DNA from: Costus lasius | Taxonomy: Eukaryota > Streptophyta > Magnoliopsida > Zingiberales > Costaceae | Assembly: GCA_027563935.2 (NCBI GenBank) | Contig: CM050449.1 | Span: 79,019,178 to 79,083,177 of the forward strand | Length of the DNA: 64,000 nucleotides | Reading direction: 5' to 3' | Shown here: piece by piece, positions 9,854-22,400 of the stretch | Layout: each line of letters opens with the position of its first letter | Position numbering within the stretch: position 1 is the first letter of the stretch | The notes under the pieces: generated by a model | Database searches by the model: none | What the model saw: the letters and a program-made list of their open reading frames with translations, nothing else | What the model was told of the DNA's origin: nothing | Made by a program: the position numbers and the translations under genes

Positions 9854-12800
9854 ACGAATTTCAATGTGCGATCCCTACTGGAAAGGGAGAAGTTTGCTGG
9901 ACCAAACTTCTCAGACTGGTACGGACACCTTAAGATTGTTCTTAAGGCTGAGAGGAAACTGTATGTCCTCGAGACGGCTATACCGCCTCAACCCGCTGCG
10001 AACGCCGCAAGGGCGGTTCGCGATGCTTATGAAAAGCATGTCAATGATAGCATTGATGTCGCTTGCCTGATGCTTGCGTCTATGACGCCAGAGCTGCAGC
10101 GTCAGCATGAGGATCTATCTGCTATACAAATTATAGCAAACCTCAAGCTGCTGTATGCTGCACAGGCTAGGACTGAACGCTACAATTTGACTAAGCTTTT
10201 CTTTCAGAGCAAACTGGCTGAAGGAAGTCCAGTGGGAGCTCACGTACTCAAGATGATTGGGTACAAGGAGGCTCTAGAGAAACTGGGACATACCATCAAT
10301 CAGGAGCTTGCTGTAGACATCATATAGCAGTCTCTCCCGACCTCTTTCAATCTGTTCATCATTAATTTTAATATGAACAAGATCGACTGTACGCCGGCAG
10401 AGTTACTGAATATGCTCTTGACTACAGAGTTGACTCTAAAGGGAAAGCCTTCATCCTCTGTCTTAATGGTTCCTTCAAGGAACAAGAAGAAAGGGAAGAA
10501 AGGCAAAGCCCCTGTTAAGAGCTACAGCAAGGCTCTGAAACAAAAGGTTAAGCGGTCGAAGGAATACAGATGTTTCCACTGTGGCCAGCTGGGTCACTGG
10601 AAAAAGGACTGTAAAGCGCTCCAAGGAGACAAGAAGGGAAGCAATCCTTTCGCTTCTGGCTCAGGTATTTTTGTGACTAAAGTTATGATATCTTCTTCTT
10701 CTATTTCATGGGTGTTGGACACTGCATGTGGAGTTCACATCTGTTCAAATGTACAGGAACTCAAGAGAAGAAGACAGGTGGGACAGCATGAGGTGGACCT
10801 ACGAGTTGGAAACGGGGCACGGGTTGCTGTTGTTGCTGTAGGAGTTTATTACATCTCATTACCATCTGGACTTGTATTGGAACTGGACAATTGTTATTTT
10901 GTACCAAGCATAACGAAAAATATTATCTCTATTCCTGCTCTTGTCAGGAAAGGGTTTTCCTTTGAATGCAAGATTTCAAAGTGTTATCTTTCTTTTGATA
11001 ATATTGTTTATGCTACTGGATCGATTAACAATGGGTTATTCATGTTGGACATGGAATGTTCTATACAAAATATTGATATTAAGAAAGCCAAGTTTGCTGA
11101 TGACTGTTGGGGTATGCCCTTAAGGCTAATGTTTGAGGCCTTGGGATTGTATTAGTATCATGTAATAAACTCTTAAGTTTATAAAGGCATGGTTATTATT
11201 CAGGTTGTTACCTTGTCTGCTGTAATAAGTGTACTTCTGAATACTGTCTCAAAGCTGTTCAGCTAGGCTGACAGGCTATATGTCCTTAGTCGAGATATCT
11301 TGGTGAACATGAGACAGCCTTGATATGATTGAGACTAATATGAGTGCTAATCTTATAGGATGCTTCGAGCATGGAATAAGACGTAGACTCATGGGTACAT
11401 TGGATGTACTGGACAGACCCTACTGGGATATTCCATTGCTTGTCACAATGTGAATGATCCTTGTAAGCAGCAAGTGGCACATGTCCTCTGACTTGAGATC
11501 ACTTGTGTTTCTGAATGATGATTGTCATTGTCTTGAGGTAGTTCAATATCATTTGAAACATAATGATTATAGACTATCTTGGATGGTGAGCTTGAATCAG
11601 GTTAGGGCACTAGTGATAGACATAGGATTGCCGTCTCCTTGTTTAAGGAGTGTAGTGTTCTAAGGGCCCCCCTATATGAGATGATTGAGATAGTGTATGG
11701 CCATACCCAGATGACTATGTGCATCTGATCTAATCATGCTCATCGTATTGGAGTTACAAGCTTGACCCGCTTGTCCAATAAGAACATCCAGTGGCAAAGG
11801 ACACATGTATGCCTTGTGAATTGAGTCACACTTGTGCTATGGTTTGGGAGTAGTCTTGGAAGACTCTTTCCTTTATATCGGGAGACAGTGATGTGTTGCT
11901 AGATACCCCTCACTGATCGTGATAACGTAAGTTATCGTTACCGACATTTAAAGGAAACCCTCAGGGTCGCACAATTTGGTGATATGGCTTCCTTAAGTCA
12001 GATCGTGTGGACTGAATTGTTTTGGTTCAGTTTAAAGAGATTTAATCTCTGATTGTAAGTGAGATCTGGTCTGATCATGTTTGATTGATTAGAGCTTTAG
12101 ATCGGTAAGCTTCGATCGAGAGAGATGATGCTAGATCGATGCGATCAGAAGCGTCAGATGATGAATGGTCAGATCTAGGACCTTGGGGTCTAATTTGATC
12201 TAGACTTAATTTATGGGCTGATTTGGTTTCGCTATTGAACCAAGGATATTGAACCGGCTCATGGGTTGAGCGCTTGGTTCAAGAGGGAGAAGAGGTTGCG
12301 TTTGGTTCATGGAAACGTGAACGCCAACTCTTAATCGTTGCCAATTTTGGAAAGTTCCAAAAGCATAACGCATATGCGTTCATGGCTTGATGTCTCTCTA
12401 ATGTTTTTCGGTTTTGCTTCTTGGACGTGTTTTTGGAACGGCTTGCTCGTGTGGAAGGCATCGTTCTTGCGCCAAGGAAGAAGAGCTCTCGAAAAGAAGG
12501 AAGCCCTTTTCATCTAATCTCCTACACACGGTTGGAAAAGCTTGGCAATCTTGCTAGCACAAGAGTTGCGCAAGGAGGAAGCTTTCATCCCTTGTGTGTG
12601 ATTTCTTTGGAGAAGATCCCTTTCGATCTTTCTTCTTCCAAGCCGCACCTTCCCATGGCCATGGTAATGAATCTCTCACTTGTTATTCAAGTTGATTATA
12701 TGAAAGTATAGAATGCGATCTTATGTGGAAACCCTAATTCCGCTGCTATGAGAAAGAAACATATGACTTGCGCCCCCCTCATGAAAGGGGTTCTTCTCAC

Positions 12801-15477
12801 AATAGGTTTTGCGCTCCCCTCCTGAAAGGGTTCCATCAATGACAGCACCTTGCTATGGCATAGTCGTTTAGGCCATATTAACAAGAAAAGCATTAAGCGG
12901 TTGCATGACCATGGACTGCTGGGATCATTCTCCTATGAGGAGATTGATACATGCAAAGCTTGTTTAATGGGTAAAATGACGAAGTCTCCTTTTCCTAAGA
13001 AAGGTCAAAGGGCTTCAGGTTTACTTGACCTTATACACAGTGATGTGTGTGGGCCATTTAGTAAACATGCCAGGGGTGGCTATTCATACTTCATTACCTT
13101 TACTGATGATTTCAGTAGGTATGGTTATGTCTATGTTATGAGACATAAAAGTGAATCTTTTGACAAGTTCAAAGAGTTCAAAAATGAAGTATAAAATCAG
13201 CTTGGCCGAAATATCAAGGCACTTCGTTCAGATCGAGGTGGAGAATACTTGAGTCATGAGTTTACTGACTATCTGAAGGAGTGTGGGATTATCTCACAGC
13301 TCACTCCGCCAGGAACACCGCAATGGAATGGTGTGTCCGAGAGGAGAAATAGAACCTTACTTGATATGGTTCGTTCTATGATGAGTTAGGCTACTCTACC
13401 TTACTCCTTTTGGGGATTTGCACTGGAAACAGCTGCAAAGGTACTAAACCGAGTGCCATCCAAGGCAGTTTCAAAGACTCCATATGAGTTATGGTATGGG
13501 AAACAGCCGAGCTTGACATTTATTAAGATCTGGGGTTGCGAGGCTTATGTCAAAAAGCTCGCTTCTGGGAAACTGGAGAGCAGATCTGAGAAATGTATCT
13601 TTGTCGGTTACCCTAAGGAAACTAAGGGTTATTATTTCTACGATCCCAAGGAGAACAAAGTATTTGTTGCTCGAACGGCTATTTTTCTTGAGAAGGAATT
13701 TCTTCTGCAAGAAGCCGGTGGGAGAGAAATAAAGCTGGATGAGAATCCAGAAGGACAAAGTAGTCAAGCACAGTTGGATGAGCCTGAGCCAGTAGATCAG
13801 GTTACTGAACAACCTGAGGCTCAGATATCACGGGAACCGCGTAGATCGGGAAGGATCTGTCGACAGCCTGAGCGCTATGATGGAGTCTACATCATTGATG
13901 ATGAACCCCTCACTTATGCGGATGCGGTCAGTGGACCGGAATCAGCGAGATGGCTTGAAGCTATGCGAGCCGAGATGGACTCCATGTCAGATAACCAAGT
14001 TTGGGATTTGGTTGATCCGCCTCCGGGAGTAATCCCTATAGGCTGTAAATGGATCTTCAAGAAGAAGATTGACATGGATGGTAACGTGGTTACCTATAAA
14101 GGCAGGCTAGTTGCGAAAGGTTTCAAACAAATATACGGGATAGATTATGATGAAACTTTCTCGCCTGTAGCTATGTTCAAGTCTATTCGGATTATTCTTG
14201 CGATAGCGGCATATTATGATTATGAGATCTGGCAGATGGATGTGAAGACCGCTTTCCTTAATGGAAAATTAGAAGAGGATGTGTATATGACACAACCTGA
14301 AGGTTTTATCAATCCATCAGATCGTCATAAAATATGCAAATTAAAGAAGTCCATTTATGGACTTAAGCAAGCATCACGAAGCTGGAATATTCGTTTTGAT
14401 GAATCAATCTGTGAATTTGGTTTCATCAAGAATGAAGATGACCCGTGTGTATATAAGAGGTTTAGTGGGAGCGTGATTACTTTCCTAGTCCTCTACGTCG
14501 ATGATATCTTGATCATTGGAAATGATATTCCTGAACTTCATGCTGTAAAAGCATGGTTAAGAAAATGTTTCCAGATGAAAGATTTAGGAGAAGCAGCCTA
14601 TGTATTAGGTGTGAAGATCTACAGAGATAGATCTAAGAGGCTTCTCGGGCTGTGCCAGAGTACTTACATCGATAAAGTCCTGGAGAGATTCCATTTAGAA
14701 AATTCTAAGAGAGGATATCTTCCAGTCAGACATGGTCTGAATCTTTCAAAGAGTCAGTGTCCACAAACACAGACTGAGAAAGATGAAATGGATAATACGC
14801 CTTATGCTTCGGCTATTGGGTCCATTATGTATGCGATGTTGTGTACTCGCCCAGACGTTGCTTACGGGTTAAGCGTGACCAGTCGATTCCAAAGTAATCC
14901 AGGACAGGCACACTGGATTGCAGTCAAGAACATTTTGAAATATCTTCGGAGGTCCAAAGATATGTTCTTGATATATGGAGGTCAGGAAGAACTCAGTATT
15001 GAAGGATATACTGACGCTTCGTTCCAGTCTGACTAGGATGATTTCCGATCACAATCAGGCTACGTTTTTAGCTTGAATGGAGGAGCGGTGGTGTGGAAGA
15101 GTTTCAAACAGTCTATTGTTGCTGATTCCACAACAGAAGCCGAGTATGTTGCAGCCTCGGAAGCATCCAAGGAGGCAGTGTGGATTCGTAAGTTCGTTCA
15201 GGAACTTGGTGTTGTTCCTTCGAGTGCAGATCCATTGGTTATCTTCTGTGATAACACTGGAGCAATAGCACAAGCAAAGGAACCACGGTCGCACCAGAAG
15301 TCCAAGCACATACAGAGAAGGTTACATTTGATCCGGGAGATCATTGATCGTGGCGAGATCAAAATCTGCAAGGTTCATACAGATGACAATCTGGCTGACC
15401 CGCTTACAAAGCCTCTGGCGCAGCAGAAGCATGAGAAGCACTGTAATAATATGGGTTTGAGATTTCTCAACCATTAG
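9854..15477 (+). pseudogene. gag-pol: A2 gag-pol, inactivated and split by a solo LTR
   Basis: Clear relative of the A1 polyprotein. The internal start codon is ACG (9854) in place of ATG. In-frame stops lie at 10325 (TAG at a leucine codon), 13192 (TAA for CAA), 13387 (TAG for CAG) and 15034 (TAG for CAG). A solo LTR with its target duplication separates protease (up to 11104) from integrase (from 12844); without it the frame is continuous, so there is no frameshift. Zinc knuckle, YVDD and RNase H motifs are still readable. Three of the four stops are C-to-T changes. Decay is by point mutation rather than deletion. Confidence 0.93.
11105..12838 (+). repeat. Family-A solo LTR inside A2 gag-pol
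   Basis: 1,734 bp, TGTTGGGG...TTCCATCA, flanked by ATGAC on both sides (11100-11104, 12839-12843) with no internal sequence. This is the usual product of recombination between the two LTRs of a full element. It carries the hairpin (11921-11936, GUAA loop) and ATG-GCC-ATG followed by GTAATG (12655-12669), and resembles the A4/A5 LTR type. Confidence 0.95.
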
Positions 15478-15480
15478 ATT

Positions 15481-15497
15481 AAGTGCAAGTGGGAGAT
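15481..15497 (+). promoter_or_regulatory. A2 polypurine tract
   Basis: AAGTGCAAGTGGGAGAT, identical to the tracts of the intact copies, directly before the A2 3' LTR. Confidence 0.75.
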
Positions 15498-16001
15498 TGT
15501 TGGGGTATGCCCTTAAGGCTAATGTTTGAGGCCTTGGGATTGTATCAGTATCATGTATATAAACTCTATGTTTATAAAGGCAATGGTTGTTATTCAGGTT
15601 GTTACATCATCTGCTGCAATATGTATACTTCTGAATAATGTCTCAATGCTGTTCAGCTAGGCTGACATGCAGTATTGTCCTTAGTCGAGATATCTTGGTG
15701 AACATGAGACAGCCATGATATGATTGAGACTAATATGTGTTCTAATCTTATAGGATGCTTCGAGCATGGAATAAGATGTAGACTCATGGGTACATTGGAT
15801 GTACTGGACAGACCCTACTAGGATATTCAATTGCTTGTCACAATGTTAATAATCCTTATATCCAAACAAGTGGCATATTTCCTCTGACTTGAGATCACTT
15901 GTGTTTCTAAATGATGATTGGCATTGTTTTGAGGTAGTTCAATATCATTTGAAACATAATGGTTATAGACTATCTTGGATGATGAGCATGAGTCATGTTA
16001 G

Positions 16002-17674
16002 TGTTGGGGTATGCCCTTAAGGCTAATGTTTGAGGCCTATGGGAATGTATCAGTATCATGTAATAAACTGTTATGTTTATAAAGGCATGGTTGTTATTCA
16101 GTTAGTTACATTGTCTGCTGCAATATATGTTCTTCTGAATAATGTCTCAAAGCTGTTCAGCTGGGCTGACATGCAATTATGTCCTTAGTCGATATATCTT
16201 GGTGAACATGAGACAGCCTTGATATGGTCAAGACTAATATGTGTTCTAATCTTATAGGATGCTTCGAGCATGGAATAAGATGTAGACTCATGGGTACATT
16301 GGATGTACTGGACAGACCCTACTAGGATGTTCAATTGTTTGTCACAATGTGAATATTCCTTGAATGTGACAAGTGGCACATTTCCTCTGACTTGAGATCA
16401 CTTGTGTTATCTAAATGATGATTGCCATTGTTTTGAGGTAGTTCAATATCATTTGAAACATAATGATTATAGACTATCTTGGATGGTGAGCTTGAATCAG
16501 GTTAGGGCACTAGTGATAGACATAGGATTGCCGTCTCCTTGTTTAAGGAGTGTGATGTTCTAAAGGGGCCCCCTGGATGAGATGATTGAGAAAGTGTATG
16601 GCCATACCCAGGTGACTGTGTTCATCTGATCTAATCATGCACATCATATTGGAGTTACAAGCTTGACAGGCTTGTCCAATAAGAACATCCAGTGGCAAAG
16701 GAAATATGCATGCCTTGTGAATTGATTCACACTTGTGCTATGGTTTGGGTGTAGTCTTGGAAGACTCTTTCCTTTATATCGGGAGACAGTGATGTGTTGC
16801 TAGATACCCCTCACTGATCGTGATAATGAGAATTATCGTTACCGACATTTAGAGGAAACCCTCAGGGTCGCACAATTTGATGATATGGCTTACTTAAGTC
16901 AGATCGTGTGGACTGAATTGTTCGGGTTCAGTTTAAAGGGATTTAATCTCTGATTGTAAGTGAGATCTGGTCTAATCATGTTTGATTGATTAGGGCTTGA
17001 GATCGGTAAGCTTTGATCGAGAGATTGGATGCTAGATCGGTCAGATCAGGAGCATCGAGAGATTGACGGTCAGATCAAGAACTTAAGTGTTTATTGTGGT
17101 CTGGACTGATTGCTTGGTTTATTTGGTTATTGAACCAAACTTAAGTGAACCGGCTCATGGATGAGCGCTTGGTTCAATTCAAAGAAGAGAGGAAAATGCG
17201 ATTGGTTAAATGCATGAACACATGATCGCATGAAAGAGTGAGGTTGGCTATTTTTAGCAACCACGTCTCCATGTCTTGTGTGGAGCGCATATCGTGTGGC
17301 CTCCTCTCTATTCTCGTCGCCTCCTCTCGTGTTGATCATTATTCTTCACGCCTTGAAGAGTCGAGAAGAAAAACAAGCAAGCTCTCTCTCATTTCCCATA
17401 CGAAGGACTCCTTGAAGATTTGCTAGCACAAAGTCGCCAAGGAAGTAGTCGCCTTCTCATTGTGTGCGTCATCTAAGGAGAAGAGGCACTTGCGTCTTTG
17501 ATTCTAAGACACCATCAAACCGATGGCAATGGTATGATTTTATCTCTTGTGCAATCGGTTTTTAAGTTGATAATAATACATGCATCAAAGGTCCTAGAAA
17601 CCCTCCTTTCCGTTGCTTTAAAAATTACATGCGCCTATCTAGGGTTTCGCCCCCCTTATTTAGGGGTTCTTTCA
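16002..17674 (+). repeat. A3 5' LTR
   Basis: TGTTGGGG...GGGGTTCTTTCA, 1,673 bp. The hairpin at 16822-16837 reads GATAAT-GAGA-ATTATC, a compensated change from the family form. ATG-GCA-ATG then GTATGA is at 17523-17537. Confidence 0.97.
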
Positions 17675-19495
17675 ATTGGTATCAGAGCCATTGTTTGCAT
17701 GTTTCTATGATTGCTTAAAACTTTGTGATCCATGTATAAGTATGCTTAGATCTATAACATGCGCATATTAGATGTTCCATGCGAAAAATATATCATGTTA
17801 CATTCAAACCTTGGCGCATGTTCTTGGCGCTTGTTTTTGTATGTTTTTCTCAAAAACTTATATCACATGCGCGTATAACCTTAGATCTAAGGCACCTACT
17901 GTAAACCCTTAGATGGGTTATTAGGGTTGAAATCTCAGTCTAGTCAAGATCCAACCAGTCTGATCAGACTATCTGACAGCCTGAATGGGTCGACCAGATA
18001 GCACCTTGGCGCAAGCCTGAGGTGGCTATAGGTCGACTGCAGACAGGTGTGTAGCGATGTCTGATTGAGACAACTAATGAACACACATGAGTTAGGCCCG
18101 GGGTCACACCCGCTTGCCAGACCTCATTGTGGTTGTTCAGCCCTGGCGCATGCATAGTTGACCTTATGGTCAACTCAAGTCAGTTAGGACTTGGTGCATG
18201 AAAGGGCAGTGGATCTGACTGGGTCTGATGAGTGGATCCCTAGTAATGGACCATTGTAAGGTAGTAGGGCGAATAAGGAAAATTAAAATTGATCCCAAGG
18301 GGTTTTCGAAATTTAATTTTTCATGAGTGGATCACATGTTGGTTGTTGCATATGCTTGTTTATTTCTTCTTATGTGGGCTGCCCGTTATTAATGTGTGCT
18401 GTGCTGGGGCCTGCGTGCCTGGGAGTTAATTGTAAATTAATTTTTATTTTTGTGATCTGCGAATCACAGTTTAATTAATTTATAATGTGAAATTGACCTG
18501 CGTGTCAATCTTGTCTAGATAGTTAAATTTGTAATTTAATTAGACAAGAGCACAGAGCACACTTGGCAGAGGCGCATGCAGCAGTGGCTGGACCAGGTGG
18601 GAGGTCTAGGGATCGACCCTAGGACCAGGCGCATATTCCTGGTGGGCGCACCTATGCTGCAGATGGCGCTTGGGCCCTGGTTTGGGCCAGATGAGCAGCT
18701 AAAGACCCATGAAGAGCAAGTGAAGACTTAATTTAAGTTAAGGTCTCACTAGGGCTATGGGCTTTTACCACATAAGATTCATGCTTTCTTTTATTGTTTA
18801 AATATTAGAATTGCATGATTAGTTTATCTTCTGCTATCACCATAGGAATTGCATGATAGTGAAGAAGATAAAAGACCGTTAAAATCCAACGATCAAATAT
18901 CAAGCTCGTAAGCCTTCTGACGCGAAACCTCACTGTTCTGATTATCGTTGGAGCCGTGTTGTACCCACTCAGTGGGCACGTCCATCTATCTTCAGACGGT
19001 GCGGGACTACACCTGTGTGTTACAGAGTAGGGATTTATCCCTTCTCGTTGCTCAGCATAGCACATGGTGGTCCAGGGAGTAGGTCGGGTCAGCTTGACCG
19101 TGTAGGCTACATATGTGGCGCATATGGTAGCACATGGAGGCAGCCATCTGTGGGGTCAGAGACTGTGTTGTACCAACTCAGTTGGCACAGTCTGCTGGAT
19201 TGCCCGGATGAAGGGGAATCGCACGGGTTGGCGATTGGCTGGGACAGCCTACCAGAGATTAGTGCTTGTACTCTCTGTGCATCTTATCTCGCCTGAGCGG
19301 GACGCGGAGACCAAGTATGAAATCTGGATCCCATCTCACTAAAAGAGTTCTACTCTTTCGGGCTGTTTTGCTGGATTTTTCAGCCAGATAAAATAGTGAG
19401 AAAAAGAATCTTTCTTAAGTCCTGATTGATTCTTATACATTGATACTGACCTTGCTGTTCTTGCATTGTTGTAGATACCTGCAGCAACGAACACC
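17523..19495 (+). other. A3 predicted gag exon 1, intron (17532-19474) and leader
   Basis: The U5 triplets ATG GCA ATG end at 17531 and are followed by donor-like GTATGA. The acceptor TAG ends at 19474 after a TACTGAC and a T-rich tract. The 21-nt stretch 19475-19495 is open into the gag ATG. The leader between primer site and gag is about 1.8 kb, with the same palindromes as A1 and no credible gene. Confidence 0.6.
17677..17689 (+). promoter_or_regulatory. A3 primer-binding site
   Basis: TGGTATCAGAGCC is an exact complement of the 3' 13 bases of plant initiator tRNA-Met, two bases after the LTR. Confidence 0.93.
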
Positions 19496-22400
19496 ATGAA
19501 CTTCAATGTGCGATCCCTACTGGAAAGGGAGAAGTTTGCTGGGCCGAACTTCTCTGACTGGTTTGGACACCTTAAGATCGTTCTTAAGGCAGAGAGGAAA
19601 CTGTATGTCCTCGAGACGGCGATACCGCCGCAGCCCGCTCCGAACGCCGCAAGGGCGGTTCGGGAAGCCTATGAAAAGCACGTCAATGATAGCATTGATG
19701 TCGCTTGCCTGATGCTAGCGTCTATGACGCCACCGCTGCAGCGTCAGCATGAGGACATGTCGGCTATAGAGATTATAGCGAACCTCAAGATGCTGTATGC
19801 TGCACAGGCAAGGACTGAGCGCTACAATTTGACGAAGCTCTTCTTTCAGAGCAAACTGGCTGAAGGGAGCCCAGTGGGAGCTCACGTGCTCAAGATGATT
19901 GGGCACAAGGAGGCTCTAGAGAAACTGGGGCATACCATCAACCAGGAGCTTGCTGTGGACATTATTCTGCAGTCTCTCCCGCCTTCATTCGACGCGTTCA
20001 TTATTAATTTTAATATGAACAAAATCGATTGTACTCCGGCAGAGCTGCTGAATATGCTCTTGACCACTGAGGAGACTCTGAAGGGTAAGCCTTCGACCTC
20101 TGTCTTAATGGTTCCTTCCAGGAACAAGAAGAAGGGGAAGAAGGGCAAGGCCACTGTCAAGAGCTACAGCAAGGCTCTGAAGCAAAAGGTGAAGCGGTCC
20201 AAGGAATACAGGTGTTTCCACTGTGGCCAGCTGGGTCACTGGAAAAAGGACTGTAAAGCGCTCCAAGGAGATAAGAGGGGAAGCATCGCTTCTGGCTCAG
20301 GTATATTCGTGACTGAGGTCATGTTTTCTTCTTCTATATCATGGGTGTTGGACACTGCATGTGGAGTTCACATTTGTTCAAATGTACAGGAACTCAAGAG
20401 AAGAAGGCAGGTGGGACAGCATGAGGTGGACCTACGCATTGGAAACGGAGCACGGGTTGCTGCTGTTGCTGTAGGAGACTACTTCATTTCTTTACCATCT
20501 GGCATTGTATTGGAACTAGACAATTGTTATTTTGTTCCCAGTATTACTAAAAATATTATCTCCATTCCTGCTCTTGTCAGGAAGGGATTTTCCTTTGAAT
20601 GCAATATTTCAAAGTGTGTTTTATCTTTAGATAATATTGTTTATGCAACTGGTTCAATTAGCAATGGGTTATTCATGTTGGACATGGAATGTTCGATACA
20701 GCAAATTGATATTAAGAAAGCCAAGTATGCTGATGACAGCACCTTGTTATGGCATAGTCGTTTAGGCCATATTAACGAGAAACGCATTAAGCGGTTGCAT
20801 GATAATGGACTGCTGGGATCATTCTCCTATAAGGAGATTGATACATGCAAGGCTTGTTTGATGGGTAAAATGACGAAGTCACCTTTTCCTCATAAAGGTC
20901 AAAGGGCTTCAGGTTTACTTGACCTTATACACAGTGATGTGTGTGGGCCATTTAGTAAACATGCCAGAGGTGGCTATCAGTACTTCATTACCTTTACTGA
21001 TGATTTCAGTAGGTATGGCTATGTCTATCTGATGAGACATAAGAGTGAATCTTTTGACAAGTTCAAAGAGTTCAAGAATGAAGTACAAAATCAGCTAGGC
21101 CGAAATATCAAGGCACTTCGCTCAGATCGAGGTGGTGAATACTTGAGTCATACGTTTACTGACTATCTGAAGGAGTGTGGGATTATCTCACAGCTCACTC
21201 CGCCAGGAACACCGCAATGGAATGGTGTGTCCGAGAGGAGAAATAGAACGTTACTTGATATGGTTCGTTCTATGATGAGTCAGGCTACTCTTCCATACTC
21301 CTTTTGGGGTTTTGCGCTGGAAACAGCTGCAAAGGTACTAAACCGAGTGCCATCCAAGGCAGTTTCTAAGACTCCATATGAGTTATGGTATGGGAAACAG
21401 CCGAGCTTGACATTTATCAGGATCTGGGGCTGCGAGGCTTATGTCAAAAAGCTCGCCTCTGGGAAACTAGAGAGCAGATCTGACAAATGTATCTTTGTCG
21501 GTTACCCTAAGGAAACTAAGGGTTATTATTTCTACGATCCCAAGGAGAACAAGGTTTTTGTTGCTCGGACGGCCATATTTCTTGAGAAGGAGTTTCTTCT
21601 GCAAGAGGCCAGTGGGAGAGAAATAAAGCTGGATGAGAATCCAGAAGAAGGACAAAGTGACCAAGCAGAGTTGGATGAGCCTGAGCCGGTAGAACAGGTT
21701 ATTGAACAACCTGAGGCTCAGATATCACGGGAACCGCGAAGATCGGGAAGGATCCGTCGACAGCCTGAGCGCTATGACGGAGTCTACATCATTGATCATG
21801 ATGAACCCCTCACTTATGCGGATGCGGTCAGTGGACCGGAGTCAGCGAGATGGCTTGAAGCTATGCGCGCCGAGATGGACTCCATGTCAGATAACCAAGT
21901 TTGGGATTTGGTTGATCCGCCTCCGGGAGTTATCCCTATAGGCTGTAAATGGATCTTCAAGAAGAAGATTGACATGGATGGTAACGTAGTTACCTATAAA
22001 GGCAGGCTAGTTGCGAAAGGTTTCAAACAAATCTACGGGATAGATTATGATGAAACTTTCTCACCTGTAGCCATGTTTAAGTCTATTCGGATTCTTTTCG
22101 CGATAGCTGCATACTATGATTATGAGATCTGGCAGATGGATGTGAAAACAGCTTTCCTTAATGGAAATCTGGATGAGGATGTGTACATGACACAACCAGA
22201 GGGTTTCACTAATCCAGCAGATCGTCATAAGATATGCAAGTTAAAGAAGTCTATTTATGGACTTAAGCAAGCATCTAGAAGCTGGAATATTCGTTTTGAT
22301 GAATCAGTCACCGAATTTGGTTTCATCAAGAACGAGGATGACCCGTGTGTATATAAGAGGTTTAGTGGGAGCGTAATTACTTTTCTAGTCCTCTACGTCG

